Below, piece after piece: positions 1 to 10,911 of a stretch of 64,000 nt of DNA (its first letter is position 1; each line of letters begins with the position of its first letter). The DNA is from Ornithodoros turicata (Eukaryota; Arthropoda; Arachnida; Ixodida; Argasidae), in contig NC_088201.1 of assembly GCF_037126465.1 (NCBI RefSeq), positions 196,362,403-196,426,402 of the forward strand, written 5' to 3'. The translations under genes and the position numbers were made by a program. The notes below the pieces were generated by a model. That model searched no databases, was not told the origin of the DNA, and saw nothing but the letters and a program-made list of their open reading frames with translations.

Positions 1-933
1 AGCAACCATGCCTGAGGTGCCAGCGCTTTCAGAGTACATTTAAGCAGTATCATCGTATCATATGCACGGCAGCACATCTTGTGTATTTTGAGTAAGGTAT
101 AAATTCAATGTTGGCTCAGCTGTTGTATTTTGGTCAAAAATAAGGTGTTCTTCCAGCGCGCTCAAGGGCAGTTCAAGCAGTTTCATGTGTGCAACAGCAC
201 ATAATTTTTCTCAGTTTTGACTACGGTAAATCGAAATCTTCCAGTTGATGTCTTTCGGTCATAAATTATGTTTTTCGAGACATTCAAACAGCATAATGTG
301 TGCAACAGTACATACTTTTTCTCACGTGAAGTAAGGTAAATCTGTCCGCCGTGGTGTTCTGGCAGTGCAGCAGAAGCTTGTGTTGCATTCAAGTGGTATC
401 ATGTATACAAAAACTTGTTTTATGCCTTTCTGTAGCTGCTGTACTAATATTGTGAGTACAGAGACATTCCTGCATAACATATCGGAGCATCTTGTGTGCT
501 ATTGTTGGTATGATCTGCAGCAGTATATTGATAATGTTAATTATTCAATGACTTCAGCTAACATTTACATTCTTACTTCCAGGTAAACCTGTCATGCAGA
601 TGCCCTACCCCTTGGTATGCATAGTTCAAGATTGTACCGAAACAGTCCACCTGGAGCATTATTCTTCAATTGGCAGTGACATTACTATCACAACACACCA
701 CATACTGCATGTCTATGGTGCGTGTACAATGTATCAAACCTATTCTCAGGTACAGGCCAGCTGGTACGCAATTACAACATGAAACAACTGACACAGAGAC
801 CGTAAAGTCATGCCTTTTCCTCCGTGCATCGGGTTTCATGTTATTATCCTCACATGCAGCTCAATCTGCCTGTGCTGTGCAGCATGAGCAAAAGCATATA
901 TTGTTTGTGGTCACATGACACGGAACATAAATA
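1..933. repeat. Non-coding flank with a degenerate ~110-140 bp tandem repeat
   Basis: From about 38 to 480 the sequence repeats a unit that opens with AAGCAGT(T/A)TCAT or a close variant, continues with a GTGCAACAGCACATA-like block and a GTAAGGTAAAT-like block, and ends in ACATTC or GTTC. Copies begin near 38, 175, 287 and 390, with a weaker one near 470. They are clearly related but eroded. No reading frame here is long or has recognisable composition, and I see no gene from 480 to 933. Confidence 0.5.
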
Positions 934-1653
934 CAGTGAAACCTTCCTATGTTGGACACCCGCGGTGCAGCCGAAGCGTCTCCTACTTATAGAGGTGTCC
1001 GAGTTACAGAATATGACGGCAACAAAAAATGGAAGAGATCACAGCTGTGAGAAATGTCCCCCTTCTTCAATTTAAGGTCCTTAGTGGTACCTGGTGGTGG
1101 TGCCTGGCAGTGGTACCTCTACCCACTCTTCACTGATAATTATTACTGATTTTAGTATATTCAATTCCGTTCAGATTCTACTTAATGGCATTACCTCTGG
1201 AGCTTTTCGAGCAGCAAGGACTTGTCTCTGAAGCGTCAGCCTACTTCTCATAGCTTTGGTGCAGTGCTCGTTCAAAGGCTCTAGACAAACTGAAGACAAG
1301 TGCTCACATAAAGAATTACAATGTAGACTGACAGCACTTGTTTTTGGACTCTAAAAACTAAAGCAACAAAATGCTGAGACCAGTATAGGGGAAAAAAGGG
1401 GCAAAAGTCAAGGCCACTGGCTCATTGGTGCACTGGTGGTGTCTTTTTGGTGCAAAGATGGGCCGATATTGAGGTAATTTGGCCAGGGTTTTGTCCGACT
1501 TTGCAGGGAAAACCCTATCCTACTTCCAAGATAGGGAGGTGTCCGACATAGAGAATTTCGTCCCCATGTAGTTTCAATGGGAGCCTGCCCGTGCAATGAA
1601 ATCATGGGGAGTTGTCCGAGGTAGGGAGGTGTCCGACTCTGGGGGTTTTACTG
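934..1653. mobile_element. pogo/Tigger-like (Tc1/mariner) non-autonomous element
   Basis: The left end reads CAGTGAAACCTTCC and continues to GGACACC. The right end, read on the minus strand, starts CAGTAAAACCCCC and continues to GGACACCTCC. Both ends are flanked by TA (932-933 and 1654-1655). This terminus style, CAGT(G)AAACC followed by GGACACC, is typical of pogo/Tigger-group mariner elements. The interior (about 720 bp) has no transposase frame. Subterminal GTCCGA repeats on the right (near 1538, 1614 and 1630) support a MITE-like structure. The TA duplication alone is weak evidence, but together with the paired ends it is convincing. Confidence 0.7.
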
Positions 1654-4079
1654 TACTATAGAGCATTCTACATCATGTAATCTAACAGTTGTTCACGTTT
1701 GGATATTTTAACCATGGAATTTACCCTGCATGCATCATACCATGTCCAAACACTAACAACTGCTAGAGAGCAGCATGTACTGTTTCCGTATAGCACTTAT
1801 GGCTTGCGTCCTGTGATCGGAAACAGTGGTGTCTTTTTTCTGCTACAACTAGTAAACTACAGTAAAGATTTAGAAATACTGTGTCATACCATAAAGCACT
1901 ATGGGAAATGGCAGTTTGAAAAACTGGAGAAGACTGTCATTAGAATCGGGGACATGTTCTACGGTGAAATTTTTTACAGTGTGTGCTGTACCACGTAATG
2001 CACTGCAGGCCTACCACAGTATGGTAACGGTCTGAATACTGATTTGCTCAAAAAAGGAATGTGTGCGTTTCTTGTACTAACTTCCCTTTATGCAAAGTAG
2101 TAGAAAAATGTTTTCAGCCAATGGGGAGGGAGAGGACATCATTCTGGAGTCTCGTTGACCTACAATGTGTCGTGTGTGAAGGTCATTTTGAAGAGTGTAG
2201 GTGGTACAAGACTGCGTTCCCACATTCTTGGCAGTGTTGACTAATAACCATAATAAAGTAGAGGGTACATTTGTTGCTTCATATATTTGTGTCATGGCAA
2301 AGTATGTAGAGATACATCTCTCTCAACATGCAGGTGACAAAACTGCTTTTTATGCTTAAACTATGACAAATAGTTGTCTGTTCAGCACCACTAACCATGT
2401 ACCGGCCTCCATGACATGTCTGTGACATTCCAAAGTGATTAACATGTCCCATAGATGTGGGCAATGCTGAAGATGACTGTGTACCTTCTATGGATTCTTG
2501 ATTCAAGAAAAGTACTGTGTGATTTGCTAACAGCGCCTGGCTGTACCTCCACAATTCTACATAAAAATATGTAAAGTTTGCCGAAGGAAACATCATGAAA
2601 GTCCATAGCGAAAAACCCTGAGACGATGGATAGGAAGGGACATACACAATGTCTCAACATAGCGTGTTTATGTCCCTTCTTGTATCTCCTCTTCAGGTCT
2701 CGCCATCATGGACACTATCACCAGCTCGCTTGCTGTTGAACCGTTCTTTCAACGATAAGGGTCACTTTCATGGACTGGATGGCAGCCAACATGCTGTCAA
2801 TAAAAAGGATAATGGAAGAAGCTCAATATGATCCTTAGGCTGTGTGTGGTCATTGCTTTCTGAAAAATGGTGACTTAGAATTTCAGGACAGTGCCTGCAG
2901 TGGTAGTATTCTTGTGTTCTCACCCTTGACGCCCATTGTGTGTCATCAGTCACCTGTAATCTGCTAATATGCACATAGCTAAAACAAAGTATATTTGTAT
3001 TTCTTTGAATACAGTTGGTAGAGCACATTGTTTTTTTTACATGTTCTTTGGAAAGTATAAATAAAAAATTCTCTACTCTGCAAGTCTCCTGTCAGCTCTA
3101 CAGAGCAGCTTCGAATTTCACTAGAAGCCACGTGCGAAACCTAGACCAAACTAGTGGTGAAGGTCCATATAGGTCATAGATAGATACTATTATTATTATT
3201 AGATCATAGGTCAGGCTTAGGTCCTGGTTGGTAGCAACGCATTTGAATCTTATTAAAAATTGGTGCAGGAGGTGACCAACGTAACTAAATACACCAACTG
3301 ACTCTCACAAATTTTGTGGTGTTATACTTTTCAAACAACATTAATATGCCGCAGTGGTCTTTTCTCCTTTGTTCCTTTTAACTTAGAAATATTAGGTCTT
3401 CGGCATCACCAGCCTCAGTTGCTGAGCATGCAGTTATTTACGTTGAGCACTGCAGTTTCATATTTGTTTCTCTGAACAAGCAAGCCCGCTTCCCTATTTT
3501 GATAAGAGTCTCTCAGGTTTGACAGGGCATTTGTGGACAAGGAAAACATTTGGACTATTGTGTATTTTGCTATGAAGTGCACCGTACAAGGCAGAAGACA
3601 CCATCAACCATTTCCACTAAGGTTATTAAATTTGTGATAAAGTACATATACCTTTTGTCACTGACTAATTTGGTGGCAAAGTTACTTGAGTGCCAGTTGT
3701 GCAATTTTAAGCACATGTTCAAAAAAATAGGATATGGGAAGTGCTGACTGGTTGAACATGTGGAGTACCCAATATAATAATTGGGGGTATACGTCGCGAG
3801 ACAGCTGAGTGTGGAATACACAGCACAGTGTAATGTTCCTTATTCTGGCAATGTTAGCATGGTTGAAGAAGTGGGAAATGTTGCACTACCCTTAATAACA
3901 TCTGTTGAGCCCAGCAAACAGGGTACACAAACCCTGATCTGAAGACACTATGCCTAACTCAAAAGCAATATGAGATCGACCCGTACGTGTTTATTTGCGA
4001 AACTATTATGAATGAAATATGGTCTGTGTGGTATAGAACAATGCGCACACTCAAGTAAACATGCAAAGAATACGTATAA
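1654..4079. other. No recognisable gene
   Basis: About 2.4 kb of AT-rich sequence. The longest open stretches (99 codons on plus at 1699-1998; 122 codons on minus at 2279-2647) have no recognisable motifs, and their composition looks like chance. A short ATT microsatellite lies near 3189-3201. I see no repeat ends or exon chain that I can support. Confidence 0.6.
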
Positions 4080-4903
4080 GGGCTCTCGACCTACATGCCG
4101 CGATGCGCTCTACGAGATAAACAACACACTACAAAGCTACATCACACACTTTTGGTTCGGGGCAACTGTAATGAGCACTTTCATATAACCGACGAGTGGT
4201 TCAACGAATGCAGTTCGAGTGGTCACGATACATTCCTACGTCGTTCATTGCAGTCGCGCTATGATGCTGCACAATATATGTATCTCGTGTAACAAGCCTG
4301 GCAATCGCACGATGTGCATGGGCAGAAATACGGCCTTCTTTCTTTGAAGACCAGTCCTCTGCAGGTATATGCTCAAACGATCACCAAGTCTCACGTTGTT
4401 GCTCAATCACTCCCATTCCTGCACTTGTAGTAAAAACAGCAAACGAGTTGACGTGAATGGCAGCTGAACGGTTGAACTGCGAAGTTCTCGAGCACATAAT
4501 CACAATTCCACGCCGAAAATGATGTTGAGGTGAGTTCGCGGTTGTTGTTTCCATCGTTCAATAGTTCTCGGGATTACCTCGGACGAAACACTCATCGTAG
4601 CCGGTGGCCATAACTGGATTTCCTCGCAAACGGGAGAAGACGCCAGGGAAGTCAGAGAAAGCCTCAGCTTTCATCCAATCAGACGCACGATTCTCTATCT
4701 ACGTAGATGGAGCAGGTTTATCCCATCTACGTCACAAAAATGGCTGCGCCCATGGCTTGTTTTGGTTTCTTTGATGAATTAATTTTCGTAATAGGAAGAG
4801 AAAATTGAGAAACGAAGGTGCGTTTCGGGGGCAGTTGGATGTGCTCGTTCTGAATATCACAACCGTTTCAACACATCGGGAAATCGGCGTAGCTGACCTT
4901 TAA
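4080..4903 (-). mobile_element. Possible end of a second TTAA-type element (weak)
   Basis: The sequence directly abutting palindrome 1 ends in ...GTAGCTGACC followed by TTTAA, so read on the minus strand it would start AGGTCAGCTACGC just inside a TTAA (4900-4903). That resembles the arrangement of the well-supported TTAA element at 40857-44462. A minus-strand segment (about 4590 down to 4540) can be read as ATGYDECFVRGNPENY, which resembles the leader of transposon genes carrying a P2X7-C-like cysteine domain. I could not find the matching opposite end, so the call is tentative. Alternatively this is ordinary flank and 4900 is simply a rearrangement breakpoint. Confidence 0.25.
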
Positions 4904-5070
4904 GATCACTTTCAAAGCATATCACAGAAATCAAGAAAATGAGACCTGGGGACATACTAGTGAAACGTATATAAGAAGCAGACTGCAACTACATACTGAA
5001 TGCCAAAGAAATGATGGGGACACCCATTGCAGCCTCGTTGCACAAAACACTAAATACTTGCAGATGAGTT

Positions 5071-5920
5071 ATGTCAGTTTCAGAAGTGATAGATGTGCCA
5101 ACAGAAGAGATCTTGGAAAATCTAAAAGAACAGGAGGTCATTGATGTGCGAAAGATAAAGATCCGCAAGAATAATGAGTACATCACTACTAGAAACTTAG
5201 TCACATTTGATCAACCTACACTCCCCGAGAAGCTTAAGATTGGATACCTCTCAGCAGAAGTTAGGCCGTATATTTGAAATCCTTTGCGCTGCTTAAGGTG
5301 TAATAGATTCGGGCATGCGGCTGATGCCTGTCGAGGATCACCTTGCTGTGCACACTGTGGCCAACCCCAGCATGAAACAAAGGATTGCTAGCGGTTCTTG
5401 TAGTTGTGTTAACTGCTCAGGGGGGGGGGGGGGGCACCCAGCATACCGTCGATCATGTTCGAAATGGAAGCTTGAAAAAGAAACACTACACATCACGGTG
5501 ACACAAAACTTAACCTACGCTGAGGCAAGAAAGAAAGCGTCTCCGTTTATCTTTGAAAAATCGTTCGCTTTCGTAATAAAAGTAAAGCCCAAAATGGCAA
5601 CATGTGCAACTCAAACTGAGGTATAATCAGTACCAAATTCACAAGAAAAGCAAACTGACACTATTTTTCGTCCCACACAGAGCAGCACACGTACAGTGCT
5701 GCCTACAACCTCACATTCCCATATGGAAGGTTCCATGGAGTGGAATGATGAGGACTCGAGCTCTGAACTGTCCTTTGCCAGTTTGAGCTCACAACCACAA
5801 AGAAAGCATAAAGCTGGCTTGTCTGCCAGCGGCTCACTTCCTGATATTTCCGACAAAGAGCTGGCAGAAGCCAGTAAGAAAGCTCCAAGGCAGAAAATAA
5901 CTGTACCCAAAAAGACATGA
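5071..5920 (+). pseudogene. LINE ORF1 (gag-like, CCHC knuckles), broken
   Basis: The frame starting at 5071 ends LPEKLKIGYLSAEVRPYI at a TGA (5275-5277). The reading then continues in frame as NPLRCLRCNRFGHAADAC. This gives two perfect CX2CX4HX4C knuckles, CLRCNRFGHAADAC and CAHCGQPQHETKDC, and a third looser one around CVNCSGGGGG that is distorted by a 15-base G run (5420-5434). Such a triple knuckle marks the RNA-binding ORF1 of I/Jockey-type LINEs. The tail (about 5696-5920) is Ser/Glu/Lys-rich and ends KKT, just upstream of the RT fragment. The right-arm copy has CCA where this one has TGA, so this stop arose after the arms separated. The N-terminus is missing here. Confidence 0.75.
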
Positions 5921-5950
5921 TCAGTTATCTTCACGCATTAGGACACTTAC

Positions 5951-8028
5951 TGGGCTGCTACTTTTTAGCGTATGATAAACAATCGTCTCGTTTATTACCT
6001 TGAGGAAAACGAATGTCTAGACCGTTACCAGTGTGGGTTCCGGGCTGCGTGCTCAACTACTGATCATCTCGTGCCGCTGGAAACAGTTATTAGGGAATCG
6101 TTTGTCAGAAGGCAGCACTGCCTCTCTGTCTTTTTTTACTTAGAAAAAGCTTATGGTACCGCATGGCGCTATGGTATCTTGCGAGATCTGTGCTCTTATG
6201 GAATCCGTGGTCGCATGCTATGCTGCATGGCTGACTTTCTGGAAGGGAGAACATTCAGAGTTCAACTAGGCACGGCCTTATCACGCCCATTTATACAAGA
6301 AAACGGTGTCCCACAAGGCTCTGTGCTGAGTGTCACACTCTATATTGTTAAAATGAATTCCATTGCAAAGGTCATCGCCCCTTCTGTCAGCTATTCCGTG
6401 TACGTGGACGATATTCAAATATCTTGCAGTTCCGTTGACCCTGGTCGGTGCGAAAGACAGTTGCAGCTAACCATAAACAAGTTAAGCAAATGGGCCAATG
6501 AAAATGGTTTTAAGTTCTCACCAGACAAAACAGTATGTGTTCCATTTTCCAGAGTTAGGGGGTAACACCCGAACCCAGGTTGAAAATGAATGGACATGAT
6601 TTATCAGTCAAGTCAGAGTGCAAATTTTCAGGTGTTATTTTTGATAAAAAGCTCACCTTCTCTCATATGAAATACCTCAGGACAAAATGCATGAAATCCT
6701 TAAATCTTCTAAAAGTGCTGTCGCACAGATCGTGCGGAGCAGACAGAGCAACTCTACACCGAATCTACATATGAATTATTCGCTCCAAACTTGACTATGG
6801 CTCTGTGGTTTATGGCTCAGCACGTAAATCTGTCCCGAGTTGTCTAGACCCGTTCACCACCAGGGTCTGAGACTGGTACTGGGAGCATTCAGCACCTCCC
6901 CAGTCGAAAGTCTCTACGTAGAACGTAACGAGTGGTCATTGAGTCGACGGAGGTTCTACTGAGCATCTTCTTATGCAATAAAAGTCAGGGGATACCCATG
7001 TCACCCAGCTCTGCCGAGTATCAAGGGTAGTCGTTTTGAACAGCTTTTCCTTCATAAGCCTGCGGTTGTCCCACCGCTTTGCATGCGCATCCAAGACGAG
7101 GTTGAGTCATATGGTTTTTCCGAATATAGTTGTGAGGTTGTAAAAGCAAACGGGAGAGTTCCTCCGTGGCAGCCAACTCCAAAGCATAATTCTTCGTTAA
7201 CTAAATATAAGAAACAGGATACTCCGCATGTTGTCCTACAGCAGGAATTTCTGGCACTAAAGCAAAGTTTCGGAGAGGATGTAGCATTTTATACAGACGG
7301 GTCGAAGACCAGTACAGGAGTTTCATGTGCGATGATAACGGAGGCTTCTACAAGATCTCACCGCCTGCCAAACATGTTATCAATCTTCAGTGATGAGGTT
7401 TATGGTGTAACCTTAGCACTCAACTACATCTTAGAACATCACGTCAAATCTTCAGTCATTTACACTGACTCACTTAGTTGCTTACAAGCCATATGTAACA
7501 TACTGATGTCAAAGAACCTTCTTGTACAGAGAGCGCAATGCCTTGCCAGTAGAATAATCAACAAACCTCGGCGGTCCTCGGACCTCGTGGTGGTGCTAAG
7601 AATAACAATAAATAGTAAATGGCAGCAACACTGGAACCAACAGCACTATAACAAACTCCGCCTAAACCGTTTTCATTTAGGAAACCGTTTTCATGAAATG
7701 ATTTTAGCTCGATTAACGCTCGGTCATACTTTCATCACGCATGGTTTTTTTACTCCGTGGAGAGGAACCTCCCCAATGTACATGCTGTGGTGAGCAACTC
7801 TCTGTGGTGCACATCCTAATCACATGTCCATTACCCGAAAATCACCGTCGTCGCCATTTTGAAGAATTTTACCAATATCACGTGCCTTTTCACCCTGCTC
7901 TATTGCTTGGGGATGAACCGCTTTTACCCTACATGAGAGTTTTCAACTTTTTTAGAGATATCGGCTATTTAAATGTCCTACAAGTGAATGATTTTCTCTT
8001 TTACTGTGGTTTACATCTCAAATTCTGA
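5951..8028 (+). pseudogene. LINE ORF2: reverse transcriptase plus RNase H, endonuclease lost
   Basis: RT begins at the RMINNRLVYYLEE block with the GFRAACSTTDHLV fingers motif (about 6030), followed by VFFYLEKAYGT (a degraded catalytic F-x-D-x-x-K-A-Y region), NGVPQGSVLS (about 6304) and the active-site loop YVDD (about 6401). The frame stops at 6565 after VRG. RNase H follows at 7083-7793 with AFYTDGSKT, an EVYGVTLAL helix and YTDSLSCLQAI. A +1 frame at 7741-8028 carries CTCCGEQLSVVHILITCP, the usual C-terminal CCHC-like motif. The protein would copy LINE RNA at the insertion site. It is inactive here because it lacks the endonuclease and N-terminal RT residues and has several stops. The same deletion and the VRG stop are present in the right-arm copy. 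Confidence 0.8.
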
Positions 8029-8390
8029 GATAATTCGGTTTTAATTGAACAGTTAGTTTAACCTTTCCACACACATAACAGTTTTGGCGCATTATAGTCT
8101 AGTTGCTCATGCGCCATAAAAAAACTGCAACCATCATCATCATCACGTTTGGGAACTGGGGCGAGCTGTGACACGCTGGCAAGCGGTACCTGCTCGAAAG
8201 GAAGGGGACACAAGTTGCAGTGTAGTCCGCGACTTTTCGTTGCTGTGTGCGAGTATGTGTCTATGTTGACATCAACGAAGGAACATCTCTGACACTATTC
8301 GTGAGAACAGGACGATGCGCACAGCACAGCAGCTAGACAGGTGAGTGGTGAGTGTGAAATTTTATAGGGTTTAACAACCTATGGTTTATT

Positions 8391-9045
8391 AACTGGGTAA
8401 TTTTATTTATAATCGAGCGAGGGGCCCCGGTGACATTTTTATTTCCTTCAGGAAAAAGATATATGTTACTCCTTATCCGAAAAGAAGCAGAATAAGCCTA
8501 GTCGCAGGTCTCTGCGATATTTCGTTCTCGGTCGGCGAGGCTCCAAGTAAATGAAAGCGATTTGGGCAGTTCCAGCTTTTCCATATTTGGCGCTCTGGGT
8601 CCTCCGAACGGCTGCTTTATTCTGAAACCCATTTTTTTCTCTGGCAGAATGGGTGCTGAAGATTCGCTGTAGACAATTAAATTCGGTAAGAAAGCCCGAA
8701 AAAAATTCGAAAAGAATCGCAATAACACCTCCAAGGATGTTGGTAGCGCAAATTTTATAATTTCTTGAGCGGTCGCATGATTTCCGATTATGGCGAAACT
8801 GATGTGAGATGAAAGAGTTTTTTTTTTTTGTTACTTTTTCGTTTAGCATATAGTGCGTTATCATTCCTTCAGGCATCCGCTGTCTTCGCTGAAATCGCTG
8901 TTTTCAGAACCGTTTTTCTCAAAAGGGCCATCTTCAATTTTGTTTATATTTTGCGCACACTCTTTGATGTTATAAAATAAAATTTCTGCTTATTTTATTT
9001 CTGCAGGGCGCGCAAATTCTCTTCCCGTGCCTTGGTCGCTTTTAG
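8391..9045 (+). repeat. Dispersed ~650-bp repeat, copy 1
   Basis: Begins at AACTGGGTAATTTTATTTAT and ends near GCGCGCAAATTCTCTTCCCG. Related copies lie at 23163-23845 (same orientation, in the spacer) and 38500-39158 (inverted, in the right arm). The element has no coding capacity. I found no convincing terminal inverted repeat or target duplication, so its class is unknown. Confidence 0.7.
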
Positions 9046-10287
9046 AACCTATGAAACAGAATCGCGTTTTTTACCCGTTTACCTTCTGCTGAAGACTATG
9101 TCATTAGAGGCTGAACCAAGGACGAACCAAACCAATACCAAGACGAACCTCTACTATTATGACTGTAACTTAAACAAAAGCGCACACTGTAGCCCACCCA
9201 CCTCTCCCCATAGGATTAATCCTCTGGAGATAAGCCATTTCATGGTGATGTACGAACAGGAAGTTTCGCATGGAAACCTCTTCACATGCACTTCGGGGCG
9301 TCCATTTGTTTCAGAGCTCGGTGGTTTATGTAAGCAAGCCTGGGAATCCTTATCTGCTACTTTGCTTCCTGGTTCGAAATAAGCGCAGTGTCGAAGCACT
9401 GAAAAGTAGGAATACCAAGGGCATGAGGGATCACTCTGGTTTACACTTCGCAAAATAAACTTCGAGAATAAACTGTTCAAAATAAATCACGAAAAAATTC
9501 ACGGTGTAAAGATAAAGCCGTAACAATCAACTTTTGCGATACAAACGCTTCAGATTCAAACTTTCAAAAGAAATCGTCTCTGATTGGTCGACAGGCACGA
9601 CTGGCTATCAGGGTTCTGTTGACACACTGCAGTTAGTGCTTTGTTCTGCTGCTTGCCTGTCAAATTTGAGTATGTCAAACTCTGAATTTACCAAATCAGT
9701 TTCCGGTGTTGGTTCCAGCTATGGTGGACATCTGCTATATTATGAACATCGTCACGGGCATCGCCATTCTCTGCATGGCTGCCTTGGTTGGGAAATCAAA
9801 GAGTTGAAAAACGACGGTCGACGAAAAACACGAAAAAGCCCGATACCGGTACCTTGTGGATGTGTTGGGTTTGTCCGTCTGTGTGTGTTCCAGCCTCAGA
9901 ACCGTAGAATCGTGAAATCGGAACCTGCCTGTGTACTTTTCTGCGTGTGGTTTTCCTTGTGAGCCTCCGTTCTGATAAATGCAGGGGACCGGTACTGGAC
10001 AGACTATCGAAATGCCATTCTGCAAATAAGCTGCATATGGACCTGAAGAAACTGTATGTTTGTTTGCAAGTAAAAACTATTTTCCCTCGGATGAATAACT
10101 TAAGCCAGCAGAGGTGGCTTCATTTTTTGTAACCAGCATACGGTAATTTCAAACTAGAACGAAATACGATTCTAATTTCTGGAACATCCACATTGATTCG
10201 CGCACCTTACTAGACTGCGATTTGCCATGCAAAAGCTTCACCAGATGTATGTAGACATAATACTTCAAGCACTTTGTTTTCACTCAG

Positions 10288-10890
10288 GCAGCACACGACA
10301 TCGGGCCGATGTCTGTAGCAAGTAGGGCATGTCGGCCCGATATATCTCTGACACTGCCAACTTGTGGCCGATATACAACAGAAGTTGGCAATGTCGGCTC
10401 AATGTTGACAAAAAGAAAACGACATGGCGCCGACAATGCCAACTTCCAGCAGATATCCCGCTGAAGTTGGCGATGTTGGCTACATGTCGCTGATTTCGAT
10501 AAACATCGAGCCGACATTGCCAACTTCAGCGAGATATCTGCTGGAAGTTGGCAATGCCGGTTCGATGTTGATTGAAACCAGCGGCATGTAGCCAACAACG
10601 CCAACTTGCAACAGATATCACACTGAAGTTGGCAATGTCGGCTCGATGTTGATCGAAATCAGCGACATGTAGCCGACAATGCCAACTTGCAAGAGATATC
10701 ATGTTGAAGTTGGCAATGTCGGCTACATGTCGCTGATTTCGATCAACATCGAGCCGACATTGCCAACTTCAGCGAGATATCTGCTGGAAGTTGGCAATGT
10801 CGGCTCGATGTTGATTGAAACCAGCGACATGCAGCCGACAATGCCAACTTGCAACAAATATCATGCTGAAGTTGGCAATGTCGGTGTTCT
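10288..10890. repeat. Alternating sense/antisense ~82-bp palindromic array
   Basis: About seven units in which GAAGTTGGCAATGTCGGCT alternates strictly with its reverse complement AGCCGACAATGCCAACTT. Sense occurrences start near 10383, 10453, 10545, 10624, 10706, 10789 and 10867. Antisense ones start near 10432, 10513, 10592, 10673, 10755 and 10835. The turn between arms carries either AGATATC or a CATGTCGCTGATTTCGAT-like block. The whole array can fold into many nested hairpins. It is present only on the left side of palindrome 1. Confidence 0.85.
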
Positions 10891-10911
10891 GTTGTGTCAG
10901 TTCGTTACCTG

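Larger units (their letters stand above)
4904..8146 (+). mobile_element. I-like non-LTR retrotransposon, left copy, 5'-truncated and internally deleted
   Basis: The order is gag-type zinc knuckles, RT, RNase H, then a C-terminal CCHC-like motif and a 3' (CAT)n tail at 8132-8145. A downstream RNase H fits the I superclade of non-LTR elements. No endonuclease is present between gag (ending about 5920) and RT (starting about 5951), although I-type ORF2 proteins normally begin with one. The 5' end stops at 4904, whereas the right-arm copy continues about 450 bp further. Frameshifts and stops show that it is dead. Confidence 0.8.
4900..10285 (+). repeat. Palindrome 1, outer left arm
   Basis: This 5.4-kb segment reappears in reverse orientation at 37127-46289, once a 3.6-kb insertion there is removed. 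Matching landmarks are the LINE gag knuckles, the LINE reverse transcriptase (RT) and RNase H, the CAT microsatellite tail (8132-8145 versus 39391-39405), the dispersed repeat 8391-9045 versus 38500-39158, and the boundary GTTTTCACT at about 10285 versus 37127. Protein-level comparison of one gag stretch gives about 5 differences in 74 residues. 9046-10285 has no gene I recognise, but it is shared by both arms. Confidence 0.9.
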
